Part shown: positions 32,302-42,498 of the stretch, piece after piece | Numbering within the stretch: position 1 is the first letter of the stretch | Layout of the letters: each line of letters starts with the position of its first letter | NCBI GenBank assembly: GCA_023213395.1 | Contig: CM041465.1 | Span: 98,339,741-98,403,740 of the forward strand | DNA: 64,000 nt | Origin: Cycas panzhihuaensis | Lineage: Eukaryota; Cycadophyta | Direction of reading: 5' to 3' | Translations under genes and position numbers: made by a program | The notes under the pieces: generated by a model | What the model was told of the DNA's origin: nothing | The model's database searches: none | The model's input: only the letters and a program-made list of their open reading frames with translations

Positions 32302-34175
32302 ATGAAGGGATCCCTTTCAGATTGGGCATACCATGCTTATGTGTCAGATTCCCTTGAGATACCTACTTCCTTCCAAGGGTCTACCCAAAGAAGCGAAGAT
32401 CCCATCTATTATCCAGGTGACTAGCAACACCCCTAATCTCACCATTGCTCTACTCATAGAGTAGAGCCTTCATCTCCTTTAGAGTTTCACCACCACCATG
32501 GTGATTCTCGTGAGGATCATCCTATAGGGTCTACTTCGTACAAGGCTCCTTCTACCTCTTACAATCAGGTGGATACCCCTCTCGTCGATGTAGTAGAATC
32601 TTTAAGCATAACTCCCTACTATTTATGGGGTGGACTCTTTGCATCCTTATGGGGTTGTGCCACCCACAGGCAGCCCATATGGGTAAAATTTAGTCCCTCA
32701 TCCCTCTTTTCTGTCATCCTATATGGCACCTCACATCGTGTCTTTGCAAGAAGGGCCAACTCCTTCCTAAGGCATTTTCCCTCAAGCTCCTTTTCAACAA
32801 GGAGCGTTCCTTTTAGGAGGGATAGGTCCATCGCACCCATTCGCTCCCATGCAGGCTTCTTCGAATGTGGGATTTGTACCTTCTCACCAAGTAGTAGGAG
32901 GCCAACATCCCCTTTCAAACCAAACCCTCCAAGGAGGATTCAGGCAACCTTGCCCACCATTTTTCTAGCCTCTGTTGACCCTACGGTCTAGTCAAGGGCA
33001 TGCCCCTTCATGGATTATCAGTCAATGCCTCTATTTATCGAGGTGTTAAGAACTAACTTACTGCCTCACCCTCCTGAAGTCCCTAAATTCGATGGGACTT
33101 CATTGCAAGACCCAACAGAGCATGTCTATAGTTTTTTTATGGCATGCATCGACTACTAGGCCTACGACTACATTCTCATGAAACTTTTTCTGTGATCTCT
33201 TCAAGGTGATGCCCTCAAGTGGTTTTATCGCCTAACTGCGTATTCTATTTTTTCATTCCAACAGCTCATGGATGAATTTGCCAATTACTTTGACGTAGCT
33301 TGTCCATTTGAGAGTGGGATGAAATCCCTTTTATCTCTTAAACAAGGTCACGATGAAATGAATTGTGACTTTGTAAGATGTTTCCATGACCTTCTTCATT
33401 CCACCAAGGTGGATTTTCCTGAGGAGTTGAAGAGGGACCTTTTTGTCAATGCCTTTTACCTAGAAGTCTACATGGAAGTCCTTAAGATAGGAGCAACTAT
33501 GTGTGACTCTGCCATAGAGAAGTGCTTAGCACTCAAGGCCATTGAGATCTAGGCTAGACTTAAGAAGCCTCTAAAGTCCTCACAACAACGTAAGGCACCT
33601 CCACCACCACAAGAAATAAAAACTAAGCAACCCACTAGGTCTTCTTCTCATTCCACTGAGAAGACCCTCGATCCTCTCACTTCAGCCACACATTCATTTG
33701 AATGTACTATGAAGGAGCTCAAGCTCCAAGATCCTTCATCTCCCATATCTAATAAGCCAGTGTACCAGGATTCCCAAGCTGCTCCTTCTAAGGGTGGTAA
33801 CACCCAGTCCTCTTAAGTGAGGAAACCTGATTCCTCCCTTGAGAAGAAGTGGTGCTCCATCCATGGAGAATGCTTCCACAATGATTCGCAGTGTCAGGTC
33901 TAGCATCCTAGGGCTGCCATGCAACGTGACTCTTTCCCCAAACGAGCATCTAGGCCCAACCTAGACCAACTCGTCTATAGAGATCCCTTCCCCAAACATG
34001 GGGAATGTTATCATAACCCCCAACAAAAGAATAACTAGAACTGAGGAAGATCCCCAAACCCTTGTCCTTCACAAGCTAAAGGGAAGGGTGTGAGGATTTC
34101 ATCCTCTTCCTTGGGTTCCCCTGACCGTCGTACCCCTTCACCTTCATGATCTCGAAACAAGGGAAAGAAGGTCAT
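32302..34175 (+). pseudogene. Gag, element B
   Basis: The start M-K-G-S-L-S-D-W-A-Y-H-A-Y at 32302 matches A. The core runs from P-P-E-V-P-K-F-D-G-T-S-L-Q-D-P-T-E-H-V (near 33075) through L-K-W-F-Y-R-L to the open piece 33268-33552, with S-L-K-Q-G-H-D-E-M-N-C-D-F-V. A zinc-knuckle variant C-S-I-H-G-E-C-F-H-N-D-S-Q-C (C-x2-H-x4-H-x4-C) lies at about 33850-33891. The N-terminal 800 bases are poorly conserved and have frameshifts relative to A. Stops are fewer than in A but still preclude function. Confidence 0.75.
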
Positions 34176-34589
34176 TTAGTTGCTTAAGACTATCTCATTG
34201 TATGCTTTAACCCAGTCTCAATCGATCAAAGAGGCAAATGGTACCTCTTCATCCATATCTCACCTCGACCCTCCTCTAGAAACTTCTTTTCTGGAAGTCC
34301 CTATACTTCCCAAGACTATTCTCGTGTGCCTCGATCATTACAACTTTTTAAGGGCTCTTCCCCAACCCACCATGAAGGGGAAGCCTTTCTTCACCATCAA
34401 CAAGCTTCATACCGTGGTTGCCAGAATATCCATAATGGATGTCTTGAGGAGCTGCCGTGAATAACATACACTTCTCTTGGAAGCCTTAGGATTAGGTGAC
34501 GTATCCGTTCATGCCTTGGGTATCACCCTAAGTCATAAACCTGTCATCTCCTTTGATCTTAAGAATCTTCCCCCCACTAGTGAAAGGGA

Positions 34590-34910
34590 GCACCAATGGC
34601 ACTTCCCTTTCACCATCATCATTGACACTCCTGATTATACCTTATAGAGAACCATTATCGATAATGGTTCTTCTATTAATACCATGCCCTTACATGTCAT
34701 GCAAGAGCTTAGCATATCAGCTTTGGAGTCGATTCAATGGTGGTGTCAAGGTTGCGATGCTAACAAAAAGACACCCTTGGGATCAGTGTCTATCCCTCTT
34801 ACCCTTGAAGAAAAAACTATCCTCATTGATATTATAGTCCTCGACATCGACGTCGACTACAATCTTTTGTTAAGATGCCCATGGCTTGTCCTGTTGGGGA
34901 CAACTTAAAT
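34590..34910 (+). pseudogene. Aspartic protease, element B
   Basis: It has I-I-D-N-G-S-S-I-N-T-M-P (Asp codon 34660-34662), L-I-D-I-I-V-L-D-I-D-V-D-Y-N-L-L-L and C-P-W-L. The 34684-34908 frame is clean and includes most of the domain after the active site. A stop lies shortly before the active site, as in A. Confidence 0.78.
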
Positions 34911-35039
34911 TTATCCATGAAGGGTGAATGAAGGTTGTCTCCCAGGAACTTCCTCCCACTAAGCAACCACGTCAATCTCATCAAGTGGTTTATGGCCAAG
35001 CTAAGGGTGATAAGGACCTGTCTACCCATGCTATTTCTT

Positions 35040-35859
35040 GCTCTATTGACATCCCTAATTCATCTCCTTTGGAAGAAGACCCTTTATCTCCTTCTTCCAA
35101 CCTCACACGCTTTGCCCCTATTAGTGTCAGAAGCTAAAGGTACCTTGCCATACTTAGCAATGACGAGTCTGATGGTGAGGATGAGGATTTCCCTCACCCT
35201 ATCTCCCTTATAGGCATGAGTAGGGGGCACCTTCTTCGCTTTAGATCCTAATCTGGAACCTCTACTATTGAAGGAACTAACTCTTCTCTTGTGATTCACA
35301 TCATCGCTCCTATTGATCAGGTGCTCTTTGACTCTCTTCCCCTTTGTTTCCCCCCAAAGGCAATGAAGCCAGGGAGCCTCATCTTGTCCCTTATAGGGGA
35401 CCTCTTTTTTACTCTTCCAGAGAGTCCTTTGGGTATGTCAAGTGATGTGCCAATTACCATGGTCCCACTATTTCTACTTCCCCTCTCCCCTTATCTTCTC
35501 GAAGTATGGTCATCCATGGGGTGGATTATTTCAAGGATGGTGAGGCTCTACTTGAGAATTTAGCGGGCTCTGCACCCAATCTCCCTTTTGGTCACTATAG
35601 GGTTGGCCACCAGAAGTTCCTAGCTATTGGGTCTCCTCTTACTGACCCAATTATGCCTCTTATTCTATCCCTTCCTATTGACTAAGCCCCCTTTCACGTT
35701 GACAAGAGGAATACCATGTGCATGGGGGAAACTCAGGACATAGTCCTTTCCCTAGGTAAAGTCATTAAGGTAGGAGCAGAATGTGCTCCTGATGAAGTGA
35801 AGGAGTATACCCTTTTGTTTTAGGAGTTTCGAGACATCTTTGCATGGAACTATTTCGAT
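35040..35859 (+). pseudogene. Protease-RT spacer, element B
   Basis: It corresponds to the acidic spacer of A and C, with D-Y-F-K-D-G-E-A-L-L-E-N near 35530 and F-A-W-N-Y-F-D-M-K-G-I-D at its end. The intervening part is frameshifted. No catalytic motif is visible. Confidence 0.55.
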
Positions 35860-36700
35860 ATGAAGGGGATAGACCCTTCAATCATTACCCACAACCTCAC
35901 CACTATTCCTGGCACTTGCCCTATGCATCAAAAGCAACACTCTCTTCACCCCAAACTCTCAGCTACTATTAAAATAGAAGTTAAGAAACTCCCAAACGCG
36001 GGGTCAATCACTTCCATCGACTACCCCAAGTGGGTGTCCAACATTGTCCTCATTGCTAAAAAGAATGGGACAATTCAGATATGTGTTGATTTCTATGACA
36101 TCAACAATGCATGTCCTAAGGACAGCTTCCCACTTCCCTTCATCGATCAAATTATTAATCGAGCTGTCAGTTTTAAAGTCATGTCCTTAATGTCGACAGC
36201 TTCTCTGGCTACAACTAAATTTAGATTTCTCCTGAATACCGTCATAAGATGGCCTTCACCACTCCATGGGGTACCTTCACCTATAAGGTGATGCCCTTCA
36301 GATTAAACAATATAGGCGCCACTTATCAAAGGGTGATACAGTTCATCTTCCATGACCTTATTAACAAATCTTTGGAGGTCTTCATGGATAATATGATGGG
36401 TCTCTCATGCGTTAGAGCCTAACATGCTTTTGATTTGCAAGCCATCTTTATACGATACCGTAAATACCACATGAGCCTCAACCCTCTTAAATGTGTGTTT
36501 GCCGTGACAGTTGGCAAACTCCTTGGTTTCCTTGTGTCAAAACAAGGGATCCAAATTGACCCCAACAAAGTCAAGGCCATCCTTGACATGCCACCTCTTA
36601 AAACCCAATGACAGATTAAGTCATTTTTAGGTAGGCTTGGATTCCTTAGGCATTTCTTGGTGAATTTCTCCATAAACACCTAACCTCTCACTAACCTGTT
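35860..36700 (+). pseudogene. Reverse transcriptase, element B (second catalytic Asp lost)
   Basis: It starts in K-G-I-D-P-S-I-I-T-H-N-L and continues I-T-S-I-D-Y-P-K-W-V-S-N, G-T-I-Q-I-C-V-D-F and P-K-D-S-F-P-L-P-F-I-D-Q. After a frameshift near 36190 it reads F-T-T-P-W-G-T-F-T-Y-K, N-I-G-A-T-Y-Q-R and F-M-D-N-M-M (36381-36398). The second Asp of the usual D-D pair is Asn (GAT to AAT), which would abolish polymerase activity. The first 143 residues (35860-36291) are otherwise open. Confidence 0.82.
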
Positions 36701-36727
36701 AAAGAAGGGAATCCTGTTCATTTGGTC

Positions 36728-37240
36728 TTCTAAGGCCCAACAAGCCTTTGAAGAACTCAAGGAAGCCATCGCTTCCACCCTGACATTGGCACCTCTTATC
36801 TTTGACAGGCCATTCATTCTTTATATCTCAGTCACTGATGAGTCCTTGGCTACTATATTAGCCCAAGAGGATGATTCAGGAACCAAGAGGGCCATTTAAT
36901 TCATCAGTCATACTCTTGTGGATATTGAACTCAACTACTCTCCTGCCAAGAAGGCGTGTCTCTCCTTGGTACATGCAACCAAGAAGTTTAGGTACTACTT
37001 GCTTGGGAATACCTCTTTGGTGATTGTTCAATCCAATCCCTTGTGATATTTACTCACTTGACCTGACCTGGCAGGTAGGACTGGCAAGTGGGTCATCCTC
37101 CTTTAAGAATTTGACCTCCAAATCATTAACAGGAAGTCAAAGAAGGGGATGGTATTGGCTAAGCAACTCATTGACACTCCCATCCTAAACTCTTTTGATG
37201 TTCCCATTGATAATTCTCTCCCTGACAAGCCTATCTTGGC
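36728..37240 (+). pseudogene. RT-linked RNase H and connection, element B
   Basis: It reads W-S-S-K-A-Q-Q-A-F-E-E-L-K-E-A-I, F-I-L-Y-I-S-V-T-D-E-S-L (first Asp retained as D-E-S), R-A-I then a stop, F-I-S-H-T-L and K-K-F-R-Y-Y-L-L-G. It retains the connection region that A has lost. The trailing E-F-D-L-Q-I-I-N-R-K-S-K-K-G-M-V leads to integrase. Confidence 0.75.
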
Positions 37241-38568
37241 CATTCAAGATTCTCCTCCTCATCCGCTTGCTGGTAGCGAGTGGTATAGCGATATTATACA
37301 ATACCTTGCTTAGCAGTAGTATCACTACAAAGCTAGCAATGAAGTTAGGTCTCGTATTTAGGCTACTACCAGGCAGTACTTCCTTATGAGTGAAGTATTG
37401 TACAAAAGATCCTTCCATGGGATCCTTCTTCACTATGTCAACCCTGATGAAGTGAACCAAATACTCTGTGAATGCCATAATGGTATTTGTAGGGCCCACT
37501 TTGGGGGCTAATCCATGGCCCAACTTTGGGGGCCAATCCATGGCCCAAAGGAACCTTCATATGGGGTATTATTGGTCGTCCCTCTTTAAGGATGCCCATG
37601 CCTATGCCCTGAGATGTGAGTGATGCCAAAAGCATGCCAACATTACTCACTTACCTTTTGAGGCTTTCCATCCCATCATATCTCTATGGCCCTTCTCCCA
37701 ATGGGGGTTGGACCTTATTAGAGTCATATCACTGCCTTTTTTGTCAGAGCATAAGTTTATCTTGACTGCTATGAAGTACTTTATTAAATAGGTAGAAGTA
37801 ATTCCTTTGACTACTACTCCTGGTAAGACAGTAACCACCTTTGTCTACCAACATATCATTTGTCATTTCAGAGTTCCTAATGTCTTCATCAGAGACAATG
37901 GGACTCCTTTTTGTAATAAGGAGATGGATGAGCTTTGTGAGAAATTTAACATTTCTTATAAGACTTCCTCTCCCTACTACCCCCAGGCCAATGGACAGGT
38001 TGGATCATTCAACACATCCCTTATAAATATTTTAAAGAAAATTGTGGCCTAATCCCAAAGGGATTAGAATCTCCAGCTCCCTTATGTTCTATGGGTATAT
38101 TGAATGTCTATCTGCACAGCTATAGGAATGACTCCTTTCTCCTTAGTCTATAGAACAAAGGCGGTTCTCCCATTGGAAGTGGAGATTCCTTCCTTATGAG
38201 TCTCTCTCTGAGGTCTTGTCGATGAGGAATCTATCTGCCAGGCTTGCCTATTAGACCTTGAAGTGTTAGACGAGAAGTGTTTAACTGCCTACCAAGCAAA
38301 CCTTGCTTCTAAGGCCAGGGCATAAAGGACATATGATAAACACCTTCGTTCCTGCCCTTTACATTCTAGGAACCACGTCCTCAAACTAGAGTATCTCCAT
38401 GACCGCCTGACCAAGTTTAAACCTAGAGTATTTCATTGTTCTCAAAACTATAGTATTTCATTGTTCTCGAGAGCCTTAGGAATGGCGCTTATAGGATCGT
38501 CACCCTAGAGGGCCTCGAATTCGAGAAGGCTATTAATGGGAAATTCTTGAAAAAATTTTATGCATGAC
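37241..38568 (+). pseudogene. Integrase, element B (catalytic Glu lost)
   Basis: It includes G-L-D-L-I-R-V-I (first Asp), the open piece 37807-38052 with F-I-R-D-N-G-T-P-F (second Asp), and S-P-Y-Y-P-Q-A-N-G-Q-V-G-S-F-N. The third catalytic residue is Gly instead of Glu (codon 38002-38004, GAA/GAG to GGA). A 25-bp tandem duplication at about 37498-37547 disrupts the zinc region, and a second duplication of AGTATTTCATTGTTCTC lies near 38430-38475 in the tail. Pol ends K-K-F-Y-A at the TGA of 38566-38568. Confidence 0.85.
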
Positions 38569-39383
38569 TATTTCAGTCTTCTCTTTCCACTCTGAAATGA
38601 GCCTAAACTACCACCCTAGGTGCACCCCATTCCCCCTAGTCACAGGTGGCATGGTGGTTTAGGGTAGCTTCCTAGCTTCTTTTAGGTTCCTCTCACAGAA
38701 CCTCTTGTCATCCATTTCTTTAGGGGGGGTCCACCTTCCTAGTTAAGTATGTTGTCCCTATCACTCCTGAGCCCAAAAATATTCCCCAACTAGGATAGCA
38801 TGCTCGAGTATCATCACTCTCTTTCTCGCTAGTGCTTCCTTTGCATATTTCACTATGCTCCTATATGGACATATATGCCATCCTATCTCTTAGCCTCATA
38901 TATATCCATCACTAATGCTCATGGTGATTGTATGTACGTCTGCTAAGAACGTGGCCCTGCATGAAAGGAAGTACGTGTAACTCAAACATAAACCATATGA
39001 TAATCAACTCAAAACATCATGATCTATAGCTCCTCGTGCATCCATGTACCCTCACACAATATATACATAGACATACATATAAAAGTAAATGCAACATCAC
39101 CCATCATCATGTATCATCACACACATTAGCATATACTAAATGGGGTGCTGATGGCCCTGTTTATATATATAAAATCATCATGTGTCATATCATACAAATG
39201 GTATGGTACATCATATGTGGGAAGCCAAAATCCTTATAAGGAGGAGTACAATCATGTGGCGACATATGGTGACTCCCTCGAGGCCTGGTACTTTTCCAAA
39301 TCAAAACTAGTATCTCCTACTCTTTAATGCTCTCCTGCTCTTAGTGCATCATCTCCTGGTCTATGTGATCCCTCTCCTAGGGA
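38569..39383 (+). other. Post-pol untranslated segment and 3' side of antisense gene, element B
   Basis: No gene is supported. From 38942 (TGCTAAGAACGTGG) it aligns with 46535 onward in A. The small plus-strand frames 39036-39327 are not kept in A. Any polyadenylation site of the antisense gene would lie here on the minus strand. Confidence 0.6.
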
Positions 39384-39907
39384 TCACATACCTCCCAGAC
39401 TCCTCCTACGCCTCTGGGAGCTCCTTACCTCACTCCCCTCGTCCCAAGGTCTCCTTGGGGTTGTCGCCGCTGTATGGGTATGTGTCCTGCTCCATGACAA
39501 CCTCGATGTCATCTAGTCCACCAACTGATTGTATCATGTCTAGATATGATCCCTCTTGCCCTCTAGTCCTTGGAGCTGCTCCTTTAGCACAACTACCCTG
39601 ATGTGACTCTCTACATCGCAACTTGCTCCTCCCTGAGCCTCTAGAGCCTAGACTCAGCCTCATAGAGCATCCCTCTCTGCTCTGGTCATGTCTAGCTCTC
39701 CCTACAGCCATCCTACTCACACCTCATACTCCTGGGACTCTGGTACCCACATGTCTCTGGCCCTGACCAATGGGGTGAATGCTACCATATGGGCCCTTAC
39801 CGATCGTGGTTCCTCTCCTGCCTAGATGTGAGGTTTCCCCTTTGCATAAGCCTAGGGAAACATCTCTTGAACTACTACCTCAACAAATCTCCCAATGTCT
39901 ACTGCTC
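39384..39907 (-). pseudogene. Antisense gene exon 3, element B
   Basis: After the intron-2 acceptor the reading is G-A-V-D-I-G-R-F-V-E-V-V-V-Q-E-M-F-P, V-A-F-T-P-L-V-R-A-R-D-M-W-V, G-E-L-D-M-T-R-A-E-R-D-A-L, V-V-L-K-E-Q-L-Q-G-L-E-G-K, then H-T-H-T-A-A-T-T-P-R-R-P-W-D. It is highly charged and probably helical or coiled. The frame joins exon 2 in phase 1. Stops occur at several former Gln/Trp positions. The TGA at 39384-39386 is taken as the end; A has TGG-like sequence there, so it could be longer. Confidence 0.6.
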
Positions 39908-40029
39908 CTACAAAATCTAATATTCCATGTGTCAGTATATATATCCATATTTGTACTAAACAAATCAAAGAAAACAAAACAACTAGATATCTAGTGATAG
40001 AAACATGAGGGGAAAAGGTAGCATCTCAC
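39908..40029 (-). other. Intron 2 of the antisense gene, element B
   Basis: 122 bp. Donor GTAG/GTGAGATGC, a CTGAC branch-point-like word (in ACTGACACATGG) and acceptor TTTTGTAG/GAG. Splicing would put exon 2 (P-A-V-P-V plus one base) in frame with G-A-V-D-I-G. The intron has the same length and site as in C. Confidence 0.8.
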
Positions 40030-41254
40030 CTACAGGGACTGCTGGCTCCCTAACTCAGATTATCACCTCCTCTTCAAGTCCTCCCCCTGCTGCTGGTACC
40101 TCCTCCTCCTCTGATACCACCTCACCGATTACCTGGCCTATCAGGGCATCTCTGCCCTTCTCTATGGGTGCTGTCATTGCCTGGGATCTCCCCACTATCC
40201 TCAACCTTTAGACTAGTATCTAGGGTGCTCCACCTCTTCCTGCAGTCCATGAAGGACCTGCCTCGCCTCCTGCGGCTCCTGAAAGTCCTACCTCTACTCC
40301 TACGGTCCCTGATGGACCTGCCTCTCCACCTGCTACTCTTGATGAGCTAGCCCCATCACCTCTGTCATCTCTATTGTCATCATCTCCATCATCAGGGGTA
40401 CCTCTTACTCCTCCTACCTTGTCATCACTATCCCACCTCACCCCTCTATATGGATCCACTATATAGCCTGCCATAGTGAGGAGGTTTAGTGATGTCATCT
40501 CCACTGAGAACTATACATATACCTAGTCCTCGGTTCTCCTAAACTGAGTCTACCACCTGTGGACCATGGGAGCCTATGCTATGATCAGATGTAGTCCTCT
40601 TATTGGTGCCACTACCCCAAAATGATTCAAGAACCAACACTACAACAGTGTGCTATATGACAGTCCTCCTCTCTTGGCTACCCTGGTTGCATCCAACTGG
40701 GTGATCAAGTTTGCTGCTATCAATGTAGCCCAATCCAACCTCTCCTTAGCCTCACATCTCCTTATAATGTTCATCCACCTACTAAGTATGTCCCTATAAT
40801 TTTGTTTCTGGGATATCTGGAATAGAATGCACAATGTAATCAACTTCCTCACTCAAGGAATCCTAGACATGATCATGCTCTACACAAGAATGTCCCTCCT
40901 CTCCCACCAGTCCTAACCTATGAAGTAAGTCACTGCCTCCCTATATGTAGTGTCATTACTAGGCAATGCGCTTAGTGATGCTGGTGCTCCTACCACCGGT
41001 ACTCCTAGGATCCTCCAGACGTCTCCTGGTGTGACTATGACATCCACTTGGGGCAGATGGAATACATACCTTCGTTGATCCAAATACGAGACTATATCCA
41101 TTAGGAGACATTGATTAGATGCATACTACGACGTCTGGATGGCCTTCAATATACCACACTTCCCTAACACTCACCTATCTCTGGCAGACATCATCTTGAT
41201 AAAGCTAAGTATGGATACTTCTATGTTCTTATGGTTATCCACCATGATAATTAC
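40030..41254 (-). pseudogene. Antisense gene exon 2, element B (plant-mobile-domain-like)
   Basis: After acceptor TTTTGCAG it reads V-I-I-M-V-D-N-H-K-N-I-E-V-S, then L-L-M-D-I-V-S-Y-L-D-Q-R-R-Y-V-F-H-L-P-Q, G-D-V-W-R-I-L-G-V-P-V-V-G-A-P and S-N-D-T-T-Y-R-E-A-V. K-L-I-T-L-C-I-L-F-Q and R-D-I-L-S-R-W-M-N-I-I-R-R follow, then L-L-T-M-A-G-Y-I-V-D-P-Y-R-G-V-R-W-D-S-D-D. An acidic tract and four 10-residue repeats (40223-40342) precede E-V-V-S-E-E-E-E-V-P. About ten stops are scattered over 408 codons, nearly all where A or C has Gln, Trp or Arg, so the frame itself was once under constraint. Function is unknown; plant-mobile-domain proteins act in silencing and transposon biology. Confidence 0.65.
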
Positions 41255-41753
41255 CTGCAAAATGCCCAAAAAAATAGTCAAAACCCATTTAAACCTGCCT
41301 CCCTACCTTCAAGACTTCCCCTCGTTCTTCCCTGATTGAGGTTTGGCTCTCCTTTAGGCCATCTTTTGTATTTTTTAGCCTATTTGCCTTTGCACCACAC
41401 TAAACTCTATGGTACCACTGAGTTTAGCATGGGGCCCACTAAGATTTTAGTGTAATCTCAGTGGTCCCATAGCATAGATTATGGCACCATGATCTTTACC
41501 ATGGTGCTAGCCATACCCCCACATTATGGGGGTTTCCAACCCAAAAAATCAAAACATTTTATTTAGGCGGGCCATGCTCTAGCCCACTGGGACTAGGGCT
41601 ACCTAATACCTCGATCCCCCCTCTCGTCGGGTCTAATTCAGACTCTACGAGATCGCCATTTGCCCATAAGGGGCCGAAAACTACTCTAAAAAATAGTAAA
41701 AAGCCATTAAATTTAAATGACAAAATGAGTTAGGAAAGGGGTGATCCACGCAC
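41255..41753 (-). other. Intron 1 of the antisense gene, element B
   Basis: 499 bp. Donor GGATCTA/GTGCGTGG (decayed; A keeps GTAAGTGG) and acceptor ATTTTGCAG/GTAATT. The exon joins are in phase 0 in both B and A (495 bp). The interior has a repeated block of AAACTCTATGGTACCAC-type words on the plus strand. Confidence 0.65.
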
Positions 41754-41777
41754 TAGATCCAGCCTCACTATTGCCAT
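41754..41777 (-). pseudogene. Antisense gene exon 1 (24-nt coding), element B
   Basis: Eight codons, M-A-I-V-R-L-D-L, open on the minus strand and end exactly at the donor. A has M-V-V-A-R-P-D-L at the same place (49371-49394). The identical 24-nt length and phase, with the joined frame open across intron 1 in both copies, support this as the true start. It is too short to be found by ORF length. Confidence 0.6.
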
Positions 41778-41936
41778 CTCGTCTCTCTGGTCTCACTGGC
41801 TACCTCCATGCCCCAATCTAACAGTCTGATCTCTTTCTACGTACCTCCAAAGTTAGACAACACTCCGTTGTGTAAGGAGAAGGGCTATGAATTGATTGTG
41901 AGACCATGAAAATGAATTCCATTTTCGTTGAGTTTT

Positions 41937-41946
41937 CCTTATATAG
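41937..41946 (-). promoter_or_regulatory. TATA box of the antisense gene, element B
   Basis: The minus strand reads CTATATAAGGAAAACTCA 160 bases upstream of the ATG at 41777. The same box lies 160 bases upstream in A (49554-49562) and, duplicated, in C. The TTCATTTTCA word shortly downstream is also shared. Start-site position is inferred. Confidence 0.6.
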
Positions 41947-42498
41947 GCGCAGGCCCCAATAAGCACCTCTTCCATTTCTCTCATCGTGACAGCCCTTGGG
42001 ACCATTTCTCTTCCCTGATCATCTTTGCATTCTAGGTCTGTCTCTCGGTTTGCCTCCGTGGCCTTCTTTTTCCTTAACCCTCTAGGTGCATTTATGGTGC
42101 CCCTCTCTTTAGCCTTGTAAGGCCCATTTTCCCTTATTTTGCATGTCACCTCCATATATACTTGAGTTTATACTCATTTGACTCATTTTGCCATCTTGAA
42201 CCTATTTTTGCTACCCATTTGCGTCTCTAGGACTCCCAAAGGAACTGTCCCCAACTTGGGACTACACTTCACTTCCTTAAGTGATGTTTGGCACCCCTAG
42301 AGGGGCCTTTTTCACTACTGGTTCTTTCATGTCAGCTAGATAGTCTCCTCTACCCTTGGGTAGCCTCATCTCTAGATCTTCCTTCCCTTCACGACCTTTA
42401 TTGATAGCCATTCGAGTCTCTTATGACAGTTCATATCATTGAGTCCTTTTCACCTATTGACTCTTTCAGCACTTTCTCTACCGAGACCTCTATTTTTT
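41947..42498 (+). other. Intergenic region between antisense promoter and second RNase H, element B
   Basis: Aligns with 49564-50100 in A and the minus strand of 6800-7363 in C. In C and A it carries a sense frame beginning M-[E/G]-A-P-x-G-T-S-S; in B that frame is broken (A-P-I-S-T-S-S-I-S-L-I-V-T-A-L-G-T is still readable with shifts). Confidence 0.5.
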
